Source: Magicicada septendecula (lineage: Eukaryota; Arthropoda; Insecta; Hemiptera; Cicadidae). Taken from it: a stretch of 64,000 bases of DNA. The stretch lies in assembly GCA_034769895.1 (NCBI GenBank), contig CM068367.1, forward strand, positions 90,792,399-90,856,398, written 5' to 3'. The notes beneath the pieces were generated by a model, which was given only the letters and a program-made list of their open reading frames with translations, did no database searches and was not told where the DNA came from. Below are positions 53,374 to 63,322 of the stretch, piece by piece (position 1 is the first letter of the stretch; every line of letters begins with the position of its first letter). Position numbers and translations under genes: made by a program.

Positions 53374-55155
53374 ATGGCGGAAATGCCCGCTCCGGGCGCG
53401 TCATCGAGCTCGCAGTCGCTCGCCACTGCCCCGCCCCACACGAGCGACTCGCCGTGCTCTCCGCTTATGGATGCGGACCAAGTCGATCCCCGGTCGGTTC
53501 CGCTGCCCGGTGACGAGACCGACGCTTTCGTGGCGGTTGGGCCACGGGGGCGGCCGGTTAAGAAACCGAGGCGGAACCGATCGTCCTCAACCTCTTCCTC
53601 GGCGTCCGCCATGGAAGTTGTCCCCGCCGATGGCGAATCCGGCCCGGGGCCGACTGCGTCCGGCGGTGCCCAAGCACCGTCGGCCGCGGTTCGCATCCCG
53701 CCCGTTTACGTTCATGGCGTGAACAACGTCACCGGTTTTTACCGGCGATTGATAGTGGCTCCCGGACTTTCCCCGGCCAACGTTGACCTGAAGCTCCTTG
53801 GGGGCGATACAGTCAAGATCGTTGTCCGCGGAATGGACGTGTACCGCAGTGTCGTGGCGTACGTGGAATCCCAGCAATTCCAGTACCACACCTTCTCGAC
53901 CAAACACGTGAAGCCTCTGTCGCTTGTCCTCAGAGGCTTGGACGTGGAATCCCCTCTGGAGGAAATACTCGATGAGCTGCGCGAGCTGGGCTATCCTGTT
54001 CGCGCGGTCCATCGGGTGTTTACTCCTGCCGGACCAAGGCGTCCAATTCCTCTGGTCCGCATCCTGGTGGAGAATAGCGAGGCAGGCACTAGCCTACTCT
54101 CACTTACGCGGCTTTTTGGTTTCCGCGTAAAAGTGGAAAGAAGCCGCGCTCCCGGGGTTCTGCCTCAGTGTCACAGGTGCCAACGCTTCGGGCACCACTC
54201 CGACTCTTGTTCAAACGCTCCGGCGTGCGTGAGGTGTTCTCTCCCTCACGCCTCCAAACTTTGCGATGCACCTGCATTCAAAAGATGCATCAACTGCGGC
54301 GGGAGTCACCCCGCCAACTACCGGGCATGTCCGGTGTTTCAGCAGGAGCTCGAGAGGCGAAAGCCGAAAGGGCGCCTGCCACCACCGAGGCATCCGGTAG
54401 CTGGTTCCAGACCTGCAACCGAGCAGCCAGGCCCTGCGCCTCCTGCTACGGCTGCCGTGTCTTCCGCCCCAGCTTCAAACAGGCAACAGAAGCGATCTAA
54501 AGGCCCGAAGCAAACACCTGTACCACAGGCAACTCCACCTCAGGCTCCTTCACAGGCCCCTGTCCCGCCTCAGGCGAAAAAGCGCCGTAACCTCGTGGCA
54601 TCTAAAAGTGAGACCACCCAGCCAACAGAAAACATCTCGGTTGTGGAGCCTGAGACTACTCAACCCTCCCCAGCACCGGAGACTCCCGCCCCTGCTTTAG
54701 AAGCAGCCTCGCCAGACCTCCCGCCCCCGCGGTTTCCCAACGCAGGCAAAAAGAAGCGGCAAAGAAAGCCCCGTGGCGCTAGATCCCGGGCTCCTGCCAA
54801 CCCGGCCGCACAGTCCAGACAGCCTGCACAACGCGCGAAGTCCGACGCAAACGCATCTGTCCCTCTTCCTAGCACCTCCGCTAGAGGCGCTACACCTGGC
54901 CCTAAGAAACCCCTGGCTTCCACCAATCCCCCGATTGACAAGCCTCGGCGCTCTTATGCGCACGCAGTCTCCAGGCAATCTGCCTCCAAAACCGTACCTG
55001 ACGACTACCAGGTCGTCAAAGACTTCCTTGCTGAGTTCGACCTCAGCAAAGTCGCCCAGACCTTCAGGTCCATCCGCTCCCGCTTGGAGACTGCCGACAT
55101 AACTGAGAGATTCATGCTCTTGGTGGAAGCCGCCACTTGTGTAGGTCTTCTATGA
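53374..55155 (+). CDS. Jockey-B1 ORF1, gag-like protein
   Basis: 593 codons. The N-terminus is Ser/Pro-rich with a basic cluster (RPVKKPRRNRSSS, possible nuclear localisation). The middle (about 110-250) is the RNA-binding/PRE-like region. Three zinc knuckles from about residue 263: QCHRCQRFGHHSDSC, CVRCSLPHASKLC, RCINCGGSHPANYRAC. A long Pro/Ala/Gln-rich region with Lys/Arg clusters follows, then a conserved C-terminus (DDYQVVKDFLAEFDLSKVAQ). It should bind the element RNA and form ribonucleoprotein particles. The stop TGA (55153-55155) overlaps the ORF2 ATG. Confidence 0.94.
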   Translation: MAEMPAPGASSSSQSLATAPPHTSDSPCSPLMDADQVDPRSVPLPGDETDAFVAVGPRGRPVKKPRRNRSSSTSSSASAMEVVPADGESGPGPTASGGAQAPSAAVRIPPVYVHGVNNVTGFYRRLIVAPGLSPANVDLKLLGGDTVKIVVRGMDVYRSVVAYVESQQFQYHTFSTKHVKPLSLVLRGLDVESPLEEILDELRELGYPVRAVHRVFTPAGPRRPIPLVRILVENSEAGTSLLSLTRLFGFRVKVERSRAPGVLPQCHRCQRFGHHSDSCSNAPACVRCSLPHASKLCDAPAFKRCINCGGSHPANYRACPVFQQELERRKPKGRLPPPRHPVAGSRPATEQPGPAPPATAAVSSAPASNRQQKRSKGPKQTPVPQATPPQAPSQAPVPPQAKKRRNLVASKSETTQPTENISVVEPETTQPSPAPETPAPALEAASPDLPPPRFPNAGKKKRQRKPRGARSRAPANPAAQSRQPAQRAKSDANASVPLPSTSARGATPGPKKPLASTNPPIDKPRRSYAHAVSRQSASKTVPDDYQVVKDFLAEFDLSKVAQTFRSIRSRLETADITERFMLLVEAATCVGLL

Positions 55156-57836
55156 GTCGGGTCCTCAAACGAGATCTCTTGATTCTTTCCTGGAACGCCA
55201 ACGGGTTGTCCAACAAGATCCAGGAACTCCAAGAATTACTGGCCCGACTCAAACCCGATGTAGTACTTCTCAATGAGACCCACTTGACTCCTGCGAGTCG
55301 GTTACGACTGGCCAACTATGTGTGCTATCGAAACGACAGACCGGGCACTGCTGGTGGCGGTACTGCCGTCGCGGTGAGGCTCACTCTCGAGCATCACCGA
55401 GTCGTCTTGCCTGCAATGACTCACCTCGAAGGCACCGCTGTGGAGTTGTTAAACACTCTAGGCGGTGTACAGATGGTAGCGGCGTATAAACCGCCGCAAA
55501 AAGAGCTCCTTCACCCCGATCTAGCTGTCGCGTTCGATGCACACAGGAGGATCATCATGGCCGGCGATCTGAACTGTAAACATCGCGATTGGAACAGTCG
55601 CTTGACTGCCCCAAACGGGAAACGTTTACGCAGGTTTGCCGATTCTCGCAGGATACAAGTGATTGGGCCTACCCAACCTACGTTCTACCCCTCACAACGC
55701 AACGCGGCTCCCGATATCTTGGACATAGCGGTGATTCAAGGAATTGACTGTCCGGTCCATGTGTCCGCGCTAACGGAACTATCGTCCGACCATCTCCCCA
55801 TCCTGATACACGTCGCTACCCAGCACGTCGTACGCAGAGATGTCAGGAAGGTGGTAGAATGGGATCGCTATGGCCCGGCGTTAAGTCGCCGCTTGCCAGA
55901 CGCGGGACCACTCGAAACCTTCCGCCAAGTCGACGAGGCTGTTGCCGCGTTTGATGAGGCAGTCGTATCTGCGATCGACGCGTCTTCCAGAATGAAGCCT
56001 GGCGTCACGCCCCACTGGCAGCGGATCCCAGAGGAGACGAGTGCTCTCGCTTGCGAGAGAAATCGCCTCCGGAGACGCTGGCAGCGGACCCGTGATCCGG
56101 CCGACAAGGCAGCGTACAACCGGGCGACCGGCATTTTACGTCGTGAAATGCAGGCCTACCGGAGACGCTGTTGGGAACTCGCCGTGGCCCAGGCAGGGGA
56201 CGGATCGGACGAAAGTAGCCCTTACCGGATACCTTCGGCGTTGGTAGGGAAGAGGCGCCGGCCTCGCATCCCGGCCATTGCTGGACCTTTCGGTCAAATC
56301 CTGGCTCGCCCGGAGGCGAAGGCCGAGTACTTGGGCGCGTGTTTTGAGCGACAGTTCGCACCTAACCCGCCCATGGACTGGGACTTCGACGAAGAAGTCG
56401 AGAACGAAGTGGAAGACTTTCTGTCTCTTCCGATCACTACGGAGCCCGAACCCATTACTAGGGAAGAGGTCACAGATCGGCTCGTTGAACTCGTGCCAAG
56501 AAAAGCTCCTGGCCCGGACGGCGTCTCGAACGCCGCTCTTACTCGACTCCCGGAGCGAGGAGTACTTTTCTTGGTCGCGCTGTTCAACGCGTGTCTTAGA
56601 CTGGCCTATTTTCCCCAGAAATGGCGTAAGGCGACGGTTATAGTGATCCCGAAGCAGGGAAAGGACGCTTCCCGTCCCGGCAACCTCCGGCCAATTAGTC
56701 TACTGTCAGCCACGTCAAAGGTCCTCGAACGTCTCGTACAACGGAGAGTACTAGATCATCTACGAAATTTCGATGTACTGGTCCCCGAACAGTTCGGCTT
56801 CCGTGTGGGGCATTCCACCACTCATCAACTGATGAGACTGGTGGAATACATCACGGACGCCGGGTGTCGGAAAGAGCAGACTGTCGCCTGTTTCCTAGAT
56901 GTGGAAAAGGCCTTTGATAGTGTCTGGCACGACGGGCTCTTGTTCAAGCTCCGGGAAATCCAGCTCCCAGATTGCTACCTTCGCTTGATTGCTAGCTTTC
57001 TGACGGAGAGGACTTTCTGCGTGCGAATAGACGACCACGTCTCTTCCGAGAGACGTATCACAGCCGGGGTACCTCAAGGTAGCGTGCTAGGGCCTCTCCT
57101 GTTCTCCGTGTATGTCAACGACGCACCCAGAGAGCCTGGAGTCCAGATGGCTTTGTTTGCCGACGACACGGCGGTCTATACCGCCGATCGGAACGCAGAC
57201 TTTGCTATCCCACGACTTCAGCGCGCACTCGATGCGTATTCGACGTGGACGGAAAGCTGGAAAGTTGCCGTCAACGAAACCAAGAGCTCCGCGGTGCTAT
57301 TCACAAAGCGCCGGAAAGAACCACGAGGCCGAGTGAGACTCGGTAGAACGTACCTGCCCTGGTCGAGGGAAGTTAAGTACCTCGGTGTCCACCTTGATCG
57401 TCAGCTCACCTGGCGTACCCACGCTGAGACGATGCGAAAGAAAGCGTCCGCTCGTCTCGGTCAACTGTTTCCGATACTTGCCAACAAGGCTATGACCCGC
57501 AAGCTGGGTAAGTTGATTGTCAACGCGTATCTGTTGCCGATCATTACCTACGCTCTTCCCGTCTGGGGTTACCTCGCAACCGTTCATAAAAGAAGGTTGC
57601 AAAGCGTTCTCGATAGAGGGCTTCGGCTAGCGGCCAAAGTCCCCTATCGGTTTTCTTCTCGTCTCCTGAGAAGAGGACTCGGTGTCCGCTCCTTGGATGA
57701 CACCGCAAGGCGACTTGCACGTAAATTTTACGTCCGAGCTGCGAGGACCCAGACAAACCCACTCATAGCTGGCCTTGGCAGGTACCGAATACGTCCAGGT
57801 GAATCTTGGAAACGGCCTCGACAAATACTGTACTAG
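55152..57836 (+). CDS. Jockey-B1 ORF2, intact endonuclease-RT
   Basis: About 894 codons from ATG 55152 (ATGA overlap with ORF1); the frame is open five codons further upstream without ATG. APE endonuclease: LILSWNANGLSNKIQEL, LNETHLTP, AGDLNCKHRDWNSR, SSDHLPILIH (catalytic Asn, Glu, Asp and His all present). RT: RKAPGPDGVSNAAL, LRPISLLSATSKVLERLV, EQFGFRVGHSTTHQL, FLDVEKAFDSVWHDGL, AGVPQGSVLGPLLFSVYVND, MALFADDTAVYTA (Asp pair at about residue 668), REVKYLGVHLDRQLTWRTH. It nicks the target DNA and primes reverse transcription there. No lesion seen. Confidence 0.95.
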   Translation: MSRVLKRDLLILSWNANGLSNKIQELQELLARLKPDVVLLNETHLTPASRLRLANYVCYRNDRPGTAGGGTAVAVRLTLEHHRVVLPAMTHLEGTAVELLNTLGGVQMVAAYKPPQKELLHPDLAVAFDAHRRIIMAGDLNCKHRDWNSRLTAPNGKRLRRFADSRRIQVIGPTQPTFYPSQRNAAPDILDIAVIQGIDCPVHVSALTELSSDHLPILIHVATQHVVRRDVRKVVEWDRYGPALSRRLPDAGPLETFRQVDEAVAAFDEAVVSAIDASSRMKPGVTPHWQRIPEETSALACERNRLRRRWQRTRDPADKAAYNRATGILRREMQAYRRRCWELAVAQAGDGSDESSPYRIPSALVGKRRRPRIPAIAGPFGQILARPEAKAEYLGACFERQFAPNPPMDWDFDEEVENEVEDFLSLPITTEPEPITREEVTDRLVELVPRKAPGPDGVSNAALTRLPERGVLFLVALFNACLRLAYFPQKWRKATVIVIPKQGKDASRPGNLRPISLLSATSKVLERLVQRRVLDHLRNFDVLVPEQFGFRVGHSTTHQLMRLVEYITDAGCRKEQTVACFLDVEKAFDSVWHDGLLFKLREIQLPDCYLRLIASFLTERTFCVRIDDHVSSERRITAGVPQGSVLGPLLFSVYVNDAPREPGVQMALFADDTAVYTADRNADFAIPRLQRALDAYSTWTESWKVAVNETKSSAVLFTKRRKEPRGRVRLGRTYLPWSREVKYLGVHLDRQLTWRTHAETMRKKASARLGQLFPILANKAMTRKLGKLIVNAYLLPIITYALPVWGYLATVHKRRLQSVLDRGLRLAAKVPYRFSSRLLRRGLGVRSLDDTARRLARKFYVRAARTQTNPLIAGLGRYRIRPGESWKRPRQILY

Positions 57837-57994
57837 TCGACCTAGTACGAGCATGTCGTTGTAACGACCAATAAAATTTAACTAATCAATATTCCGTCTG
57901 GACAGGACCACTAGGCAGGAGCCCCTCATAGGAGGCTCGGTACTAGGATACCATTGGGTCGTCTCACGACGCACAACCCAACAGCTCTGACCAC
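57837..57994 (+). other. Jockey-B1 3' UTR
   Basis: 158 bp, shared with B2 and B3. Contains TCGACCTAGTACGAGC and two GC-rich inverted segments (GGAGCCCCTCATAGGAGGCTC; TGGGTCGTCTC..). Likely the RT recognition structure. There is no poly(A) signal before the element end. Confidence 0.7.
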
Positions 57995-58006
57995 TTGCTT
58001 GTTCCC

Positions 58007-58157
58007 AGTTCATTGGGAGACGTGTTCGGCGTGTCATCTATTCGAACACATTTTTTGCTACTGAAGATGGCCACCGGTGGTGTGGCCGAAACGTTTAGCT
58101 ACAGTAGATCAAGCACTCGACCACGGCCTTTCAGCCCGGAAGTTTTAGTTAATCATA
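58007..58157 (+). repeat. PLE-2 terminal repeat, right part (after Jockey-B1)
   Basis: AGTTCATTGGGAGACG through the hammerhead to AGTTTTAGTTAATCATA, ending exactly at the 13-bp duplication. Ends about 30 bp earlier in the repeat than the left border (which reads on to CTACGTACTA). Confidence 0.85.
58067..58099 (+). ncRNA. Hammerhead-like ribozyme, PLE-2b downstream copy
   Basis: GCTA (58067-58070), CTGAAGA, T, GGCCAC/GTGGCC stem II, GAAAC, GTT, TAGC (58096-58099). Complete. Confidence 0.68.
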
Positions 58158-58170
58158 ATTATTTGATTCT
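58158..58170 (+). repeat. Right target-site duplication of the nested complex
   Basis: ATTATTTGATTCT, identical to 30330-30342. Confidence 0.8.
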
Positions 58171-58735
58171 GTTTGAATTTGCGGCTGTTATCGTTTGCCA
58201 TAGAAAATACCCTTTTAAAAAAAATGTTGCTGGTAAACTACCCCTTTCCCTTAACCGATCTTCACCAAAAACAATAGGTCTTGAGAACTATACAATTCAG
58301 GGCTGTATGCGAAACATTATTTAATACTGTTTGAATTTGCGGCTGTTATCGTTTGCCAAAAAAAAAAATTTCCCTTGATAAAAAAAAAAACTGTTGCAGG
58401 TAAACTACCCCTTTCCCTCAACCGATCTTCACCAGAAACAATAGGTCGTGAGTACTCTACAAATCAGGGCTGTATGCAAAAAATTATTTGATTCTGTTTG
58501 AATTTGCGGCAGTTATCGTTTGCCATAGAAAAAATCTACAGATAGACAGACATACAGACAGACAGACAGACAGACACACACACACAGACACACACACACA
58601 GACAGACACACACACAGACACTTTTTGGAAAACGACTTTTTTTCTTGTTTTGAGTGTAGTACAATCAGAATCTGCAATAATCTCGAACACGATTTTTTTT
58701 GCCATCACCATACTTCCATTCCTTAAGGAATATGG
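58171..58735 (+). repeat. Element X, copy 4 (right part)
   Basis: The array resumes mid-unit (GTTTGAATTTGCGGCTG), then a CAGA/CACA microsatellite (about 58535-58620), the conserved tail and the terminal hairpin CTTCCATTCCTTAAGGAATATGGAA. Confidence 0.8.
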
Positions 58736-59548
58736 AATTACCCTTGATTAAAAAAAAACCGGTGCAGGTAAACTACCCCTTTCCTTTAACCGATCTTCAC
58801 CAAAAACAATAGGTCTTAAGTACTCTGCAAAAAATTATTTGATTCTGTTTGAATTTGCGGCTCTTATCGTTTGCCATAGAAAATACCCTTTTAAAACATA
58901 AATCGTCGCCGGGAAACTACCCCTTTCCTACAACCGATCTTCACCAAAAACAATAGGTCATGAGAACTCTACAATTCAGCGCTGTATGCAAAAAATTATT
59001 TGATTCTGTGTACATTTGCGGCTTTTATCGTTTGCCATAGAAAATACCCTTGTTAAAATATAAAATGTTACAGGTAAACTACCCCTTTACCTTAACCGAT
59101 CTTCACCAAAACCAATAGGTCTTGAGAACTCTATAATTTAGGGCTGTAAACAAAAGAGTAGTTGATTCTGTTTGAATTTGCGGCTGTTATCGTTTGCCAT
59201 AGAAATAAATTAACCCTTGATTTAAAAAAAACTGTTGCCGGTAAACTACCCCTTAACCGATCTTCACCAAAAACAATAGGTCTTGAGTACTCTACAAATC
59301 AGGGCTGTATGCAAAACATTATTTGACTCTGTTTGAATTTGCGGCTGTTATCGTTTGCCATAGAAGAATATCTACAGACACAGATAGACACACAGACAGA
59401 CACACAGACAGAGAGACACACAGACACTTTTCGAAAAATGACTTTTGTTCATGTTTTGAGTGTAGTACAATCAGAATCTGCAATAATCTCGAACACGGTT
59501 TTTTTTGCCATCACCATACTTCCATTTCCTTAAGGAACATGGAAGTAA
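58736..59548 (+). repeat. Element X, tandem 3' part
   Basis: A further run of array units, microsatellite and 3' hairpin without a 5' end, directly abutting copy 4: a tandem duplication of the 3' two thirds. Confidence 0.75.
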
Positions 59549-61103
59549 TAATGTAATAATTAAGTGTTAGGTATAAAATAAAAGAAACAAACGTATTAAA
59601 AAATTTTAAATAAGGAAATAATTGTAAGTGAACATGCATATGGAATTGCCAAACTTTGTTGGTTTTAAACGCAGAGAAGGGAGACAAAACACGACTCGAG
59701 CGGCAGCTGTGACGTCATGGCGACAGGCAACCGCGTGTGTATCAGTTTGTGTGTGTGTGTTAAGTGTTAGTGTGTAAATGAAGAACAAGTTGAATTATGT
59801 ATACGATTGTTGAAAATTTTACAGTTTTTTAAGTGCTGAACGAAAACCAGAAGTCACACGAATCAGAGACATATGTAGAAAAACAGCTGGTGCCTGACAC
59901 TACAATTCAATACTAAGAGGTCTATGATCGTGGGAACCGTTCAGCTGCCATGAGAAATTTTGCCATAACTTCCATAGTTTACACATCTTAATGTTCATAA
60001 TTTGCATAGGTAAAGTTTATTAATGTATCTAACGATTTGTCAAATAATATTTATAAAAAAGTGTGCGCTTCATAGAAAGACACGTAGGTTGTAATTAGTT
60101 AATAAACCGACGCGCTGACTTGTTCAAGTCTGTCCGAACAGTTTTCAACAGGAATTGAACGCCGGCAGGAGTATTAAACCCCAGCGAGCGACACACGCTT
60201 TTTCAGATCATTAACAGACAGTACGTGAAATCCACGCATCTCGCCACCACAAATTTTACAAAGTTTAAGTAATGTTTTAAATCGAATTACGTAACTTAAA
60301 GTGCGATGGAACCAGCAGTACGTCGGTGAAAGTAATTAGTGATATACACGAGTTATTTAAAAGACAATAATACTGTCTTTAAAATAAAACAGGAAGAGGA
60401 GTCGAAGCGTCGTCGATGAACTTCAAGAAGTCCACGTAGAACTTCGAGACATCCACGAGGGAAAAGACTAGGAGAGGAGAGGAACCAGAGCAATATACTA
60501 GAGGACGCAGGGACAGCCACACGCAGCTACATCCAACCGTACATCATTACGACCAGAGGTCCATGTCAGAAGTCAGCATCCATTAGACGGAGAGTGTAAT
60601 TCCAAACGACGCAGAGACAGAGAAGGTGATACTGGAAGGGGATCCCAAAACACGAGAGTCCAGGTGACGGTAACAACACAGTTAAATGGTTGCAGAAATA
60701 TCCAGGTGAAGTCAGACATTTATTCAATCTTATAAATGACCCTGAGGTCTATCAAAAGAAGGCTCTAGATTCCATATCCAAGTTTACATAAACTTTATTA
60801 TTTTTATTTGCATAATGAATAATTAATAAAAGTTCACAGAATAATAATTTATAACAAAGAACATAAAACTTATTAATCTCATAAATAAATGGTAATTAGA
60901 GAAACCATATTTTATTATATTTTTATTATATAATTAAAATCAAGTAACTGTAACATAAAATCAAATACGAAAGTTTACTTCAATTGTAGATTTTAATTAA
61001 TTGAGACATTAGGAGTATAGTTAAATAAAGTAATAGAATGGTCTCTATTAGAATTTTTATAAATGTTTAATTATTTATTTTTTTAATTAAGTGGTACATA
61101 ATA
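59549..61103. other. Non-coding region, no gene recognised
   Basis: AT-rich, with a GC-richer part at 59690-59760 (CGGCAGCTGTGACGTCATGG, CRE-like TGACGTCA) followed by (GT)n, and a purine-rich stretch at 60400-60680 with many GGAGAGGAG-type strings. No reading frame or repeat family recognised. It may include a promoter or 5' leader of an unknown element. Confidence 0.45.
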
Positions 61104-62723
61104 AAATATCGGTATGGAGAACCATACATGACTTCCATGTTCTAAGATTTATATTTAAAATTATATTCGAAATGAAATATTTCCATAAAAACTACGTCTT
61201 TCTACTTATTGCTTCAGAATTAACCACAGTACTGTGGTCACTAACATATACCACCTCACGTTTTCGCACTCGATTTTCACCGATGATGGCAGTCGATGGC
61301 ACTGCCAAAAACTCTGGTTTTGCAGAAAACATTGGACTACAGCTAAAGAGCCTGGGAAGCAATTTTAACAAAAAACTACTTCTTTGTTGCCGATAACGTT
61401 GTACACATAAAAAATTCTCCCCTCCACCTTCAACTATAATTTTTAATAATAGAAAATTACCCCCACCCCGTTCACCTAACCTCTTCATTTATAGATATTT
61501 CATCTACGTTTCTACAGTGGATTACTATGAGCTTCTTATCAGGATACTTTATTTATAAAAATTAAGTACTTTACTCTTGTTAAATCATAAAATGTTTCAG
61601 GTAAACTACCCCTTTCTCTTAACTGATCTTCTCCAAAATCAATAGACCTTCCGTTCTCTACATTTCAGGGCTGTATGCAAAATATTATATGATTCTGATT
61701 GAATTTGCGGCTGTTATCGTTTGCCATATAAAATACCCTTGATAGTACAAAAAACGTGGCAGGTAAACTACCCCTTTCCCATAACCGATCTTCACCAACA
61801 CCAATAGGTATTGAGAACTCTACAATACAGGGCTGTATGCAAAACATCATTTGATTCTGTTTGAATTTGCGGCTGTTATCGTTTACCATAGAAAAAAATT
61901 ACCCTTGATAAAACCGTTGCAGGTAAACTACCCCTTTCCCTCAACCGATCTTCACCAAAAACGACAGGTCTTGAGAACTCTACAATTCAGGGCTGTATGC
62001 AAAATATTATATGATTCTGTTTGAATTTACGGCTGTTATCGGTTGCCATACAAAATACCCTTGATAAAACAAAAAACATGGCAGGTAAACTACCCCTTTC
62101 CCTTAGCCGATCTTCACCAAAAACAATAGATCTTTAGTACTCAACAAATCAGGGCTGTATGCAAAAACGTATTTGATTCTGTTTGAATTTGCGGCTCTTA
62201 TCGTTTGCCATAGAAAATACCCTTTTAAAACATAAAATGTTGCTGGTAAACTACCCTTTTCCCTTAACCGATCTTCACCAAAATCAAAAGGTCTTGAGAA
62301 CTCTACAATTCAGGGCAGTATGCGAGACATTATTTGATTCTGTTTGAATTTGCGGCTGTTATCGTTTGCCAAACAAACAAAATTACCCTTGATAAAAAAA
62401 AACCGTTGCAGGTAAACTACCCCTTTACCTCAACCGATCTTCATAAAAAACAATAGGTCACGAGTACTCTACAAATCAGGGCTGCATGCAAAAAATTATT
62501 TGATTCTGTTTGAATTTGCGGCTGTTATCGTTTGCCATAGAAAAATCTACAGATAGACAGACATACAGACAGACAGACAGACAGACACACACACACTGAC
62601 ACTTTTCGAAAAACGACTTTTTTTCATGTTTTGAGTGTAGTACAATCAGAATCTGCAATAATCTCGAATACGATTTTTTTTGCCATCACCATACTTCCAT
62701 TTCCTTAAGGAACATGGAAGTAA
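61104..62723 (+). repeat. Element X, copy 5 (most complete short version)
   Basis: 5' hairpin (GGTATGG-AGAA-CCATAC) and ACTTCCATGTTC at the start; tandem array of six to seven units (61590-62550, period about 160 bp); microsatellite (62550-62600); tail and 3' hairpin with GGAACATGGAAGT at the end. ACTTCCATGTTC at the two ends is in inverted orientation. Confidence 0.8.
61278..61317 (+). ncRNA. Decayed hammerhead motif in element X copy 5
   Basis: CCGATGA in place of CTGATGA and AAAAA in place of GAAAC, while stem II GGCAGT/ACTGCC is perfect. Inactive core, conserved stem. Confidence 0.45.
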
Positions 62724-63246
62724 AAACACCACACTTGCTAAGTCAATATTAATATTCAATTTCGTACGTGTTAATCACGCATTGTAATAATATATGTGTT
62801 ATGTATTATATGTCTGTGTAAATATTCCAGGTCATATATGTCTTATTTTTGTGTATAATGTGTCTTAGAGTATAAGAGCTAAGATTTTGCCATGTTATAA
62901 TTATACGATATTCGTATAAGTGAATATAGGGGTTTCAATATTAATTAACCCACACACTAGTTAATAACATGACAATTTGCATTTTTTAATTAATAAACAA
63001 AATGAATATAATTTTATTAACAAAGTCGTACTAATTTCACAACCAGTAATAAATCCTCTGTACTCTTTACTTGTAACAATATTCACGTGCTTATCCACCC
63101 TCAATTAACTACCAAAGCCTGCGACCTAGCTGGGAAACATCAAGGTAAATACTGCAGAAGAAGAGTATACCTTCGAGACGTGGGCAAGTGCGCACAAATG
63201 AGTAATAGCATATGTGCAAAAGTGAGTTGTTAAGAGTATCGTTGCA

Positions 63247-63248
<2 letters not shown>
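62724..63248. other. AT-rich DNA, possible PLE relic
   Basis: No gene. GCAGAAGAAGAG..CCTTCGAGACGTGGGC at about 63152-63187 has a hammerhead-like order (core blocks mutated, GAAG/CTTC stem), perhaps an old PLE end. Confidence 0.35.

Positions 63249-63272
<24 letters not shown>
63249..63272. repeat. (TA)n microsatellite
   Basis: About 24 bp of TA at the PLE-3 3' end. Confidence 0.9.
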
Positions 63273-63278
<6 letters not shown>

Positions 63279-63322
63279 TATTATTTATACTGAAATTACC
63301 TCAAGATATTTTATTTTCCTAA

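Larger units (their letters stand above)
52797..57994 (+). mobile_element. Jockey-B1, full length, both reading frames intact
   Basis: About 5.2 kb: 5' UTR 52797-53373, ORF1, ORF2, 3' UTR 57837-57994 ending AACAGCTCTGACCAC without poly(A). Perfect 12-bp duplications and uninterrupted frames point to a young, potentially active copy. Unlike the other five Jockey insertions it lies in the terminal repeat, sense to PLE-2. Confidence 0.94.
30343..58157. mobile_element. Nested PLE-2 / Jockey complex, 27.8 kb
   Basis: Insertion locus bounded by the 13-bp repeat. After removing the Jockey elements, the core is a minus-strand PLE-2 (terminal repeat 30343-30686 plus ORF part 36429-38026) joined head-to-head to plus-strand PLE-2 units (38038-38430, 44969-45305, 45306-47568, 52644-52796, 58007-58157). 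Insertions, with duplications: Jockey-A1 31409-36428; Jockey-B3 30701-31396; Jockey-C 38431-39697; Jockey-B2 39698-44954 (into the Jockey-C/PLE border); Jockey-A2 47569-52631; Jockey-B1 52797-57994. The block is clearly GC-richer than its surroundings. Confidence 0.85.

Noticed and set aside
32000..57800. Many 60-145 codon frames antisense to or overlapping Jockey and PLE genes
   Set aside because: Shadows of GC-rich coding sequence; they recur in each Jockey copy only because the sense genes are homologous.
60120..60190. tRNA-like element (GTTCAATTCC on the minus strand)
   Set aside because: The B-box-like string is imperfect, no A box or cloverleaf pairing was found.
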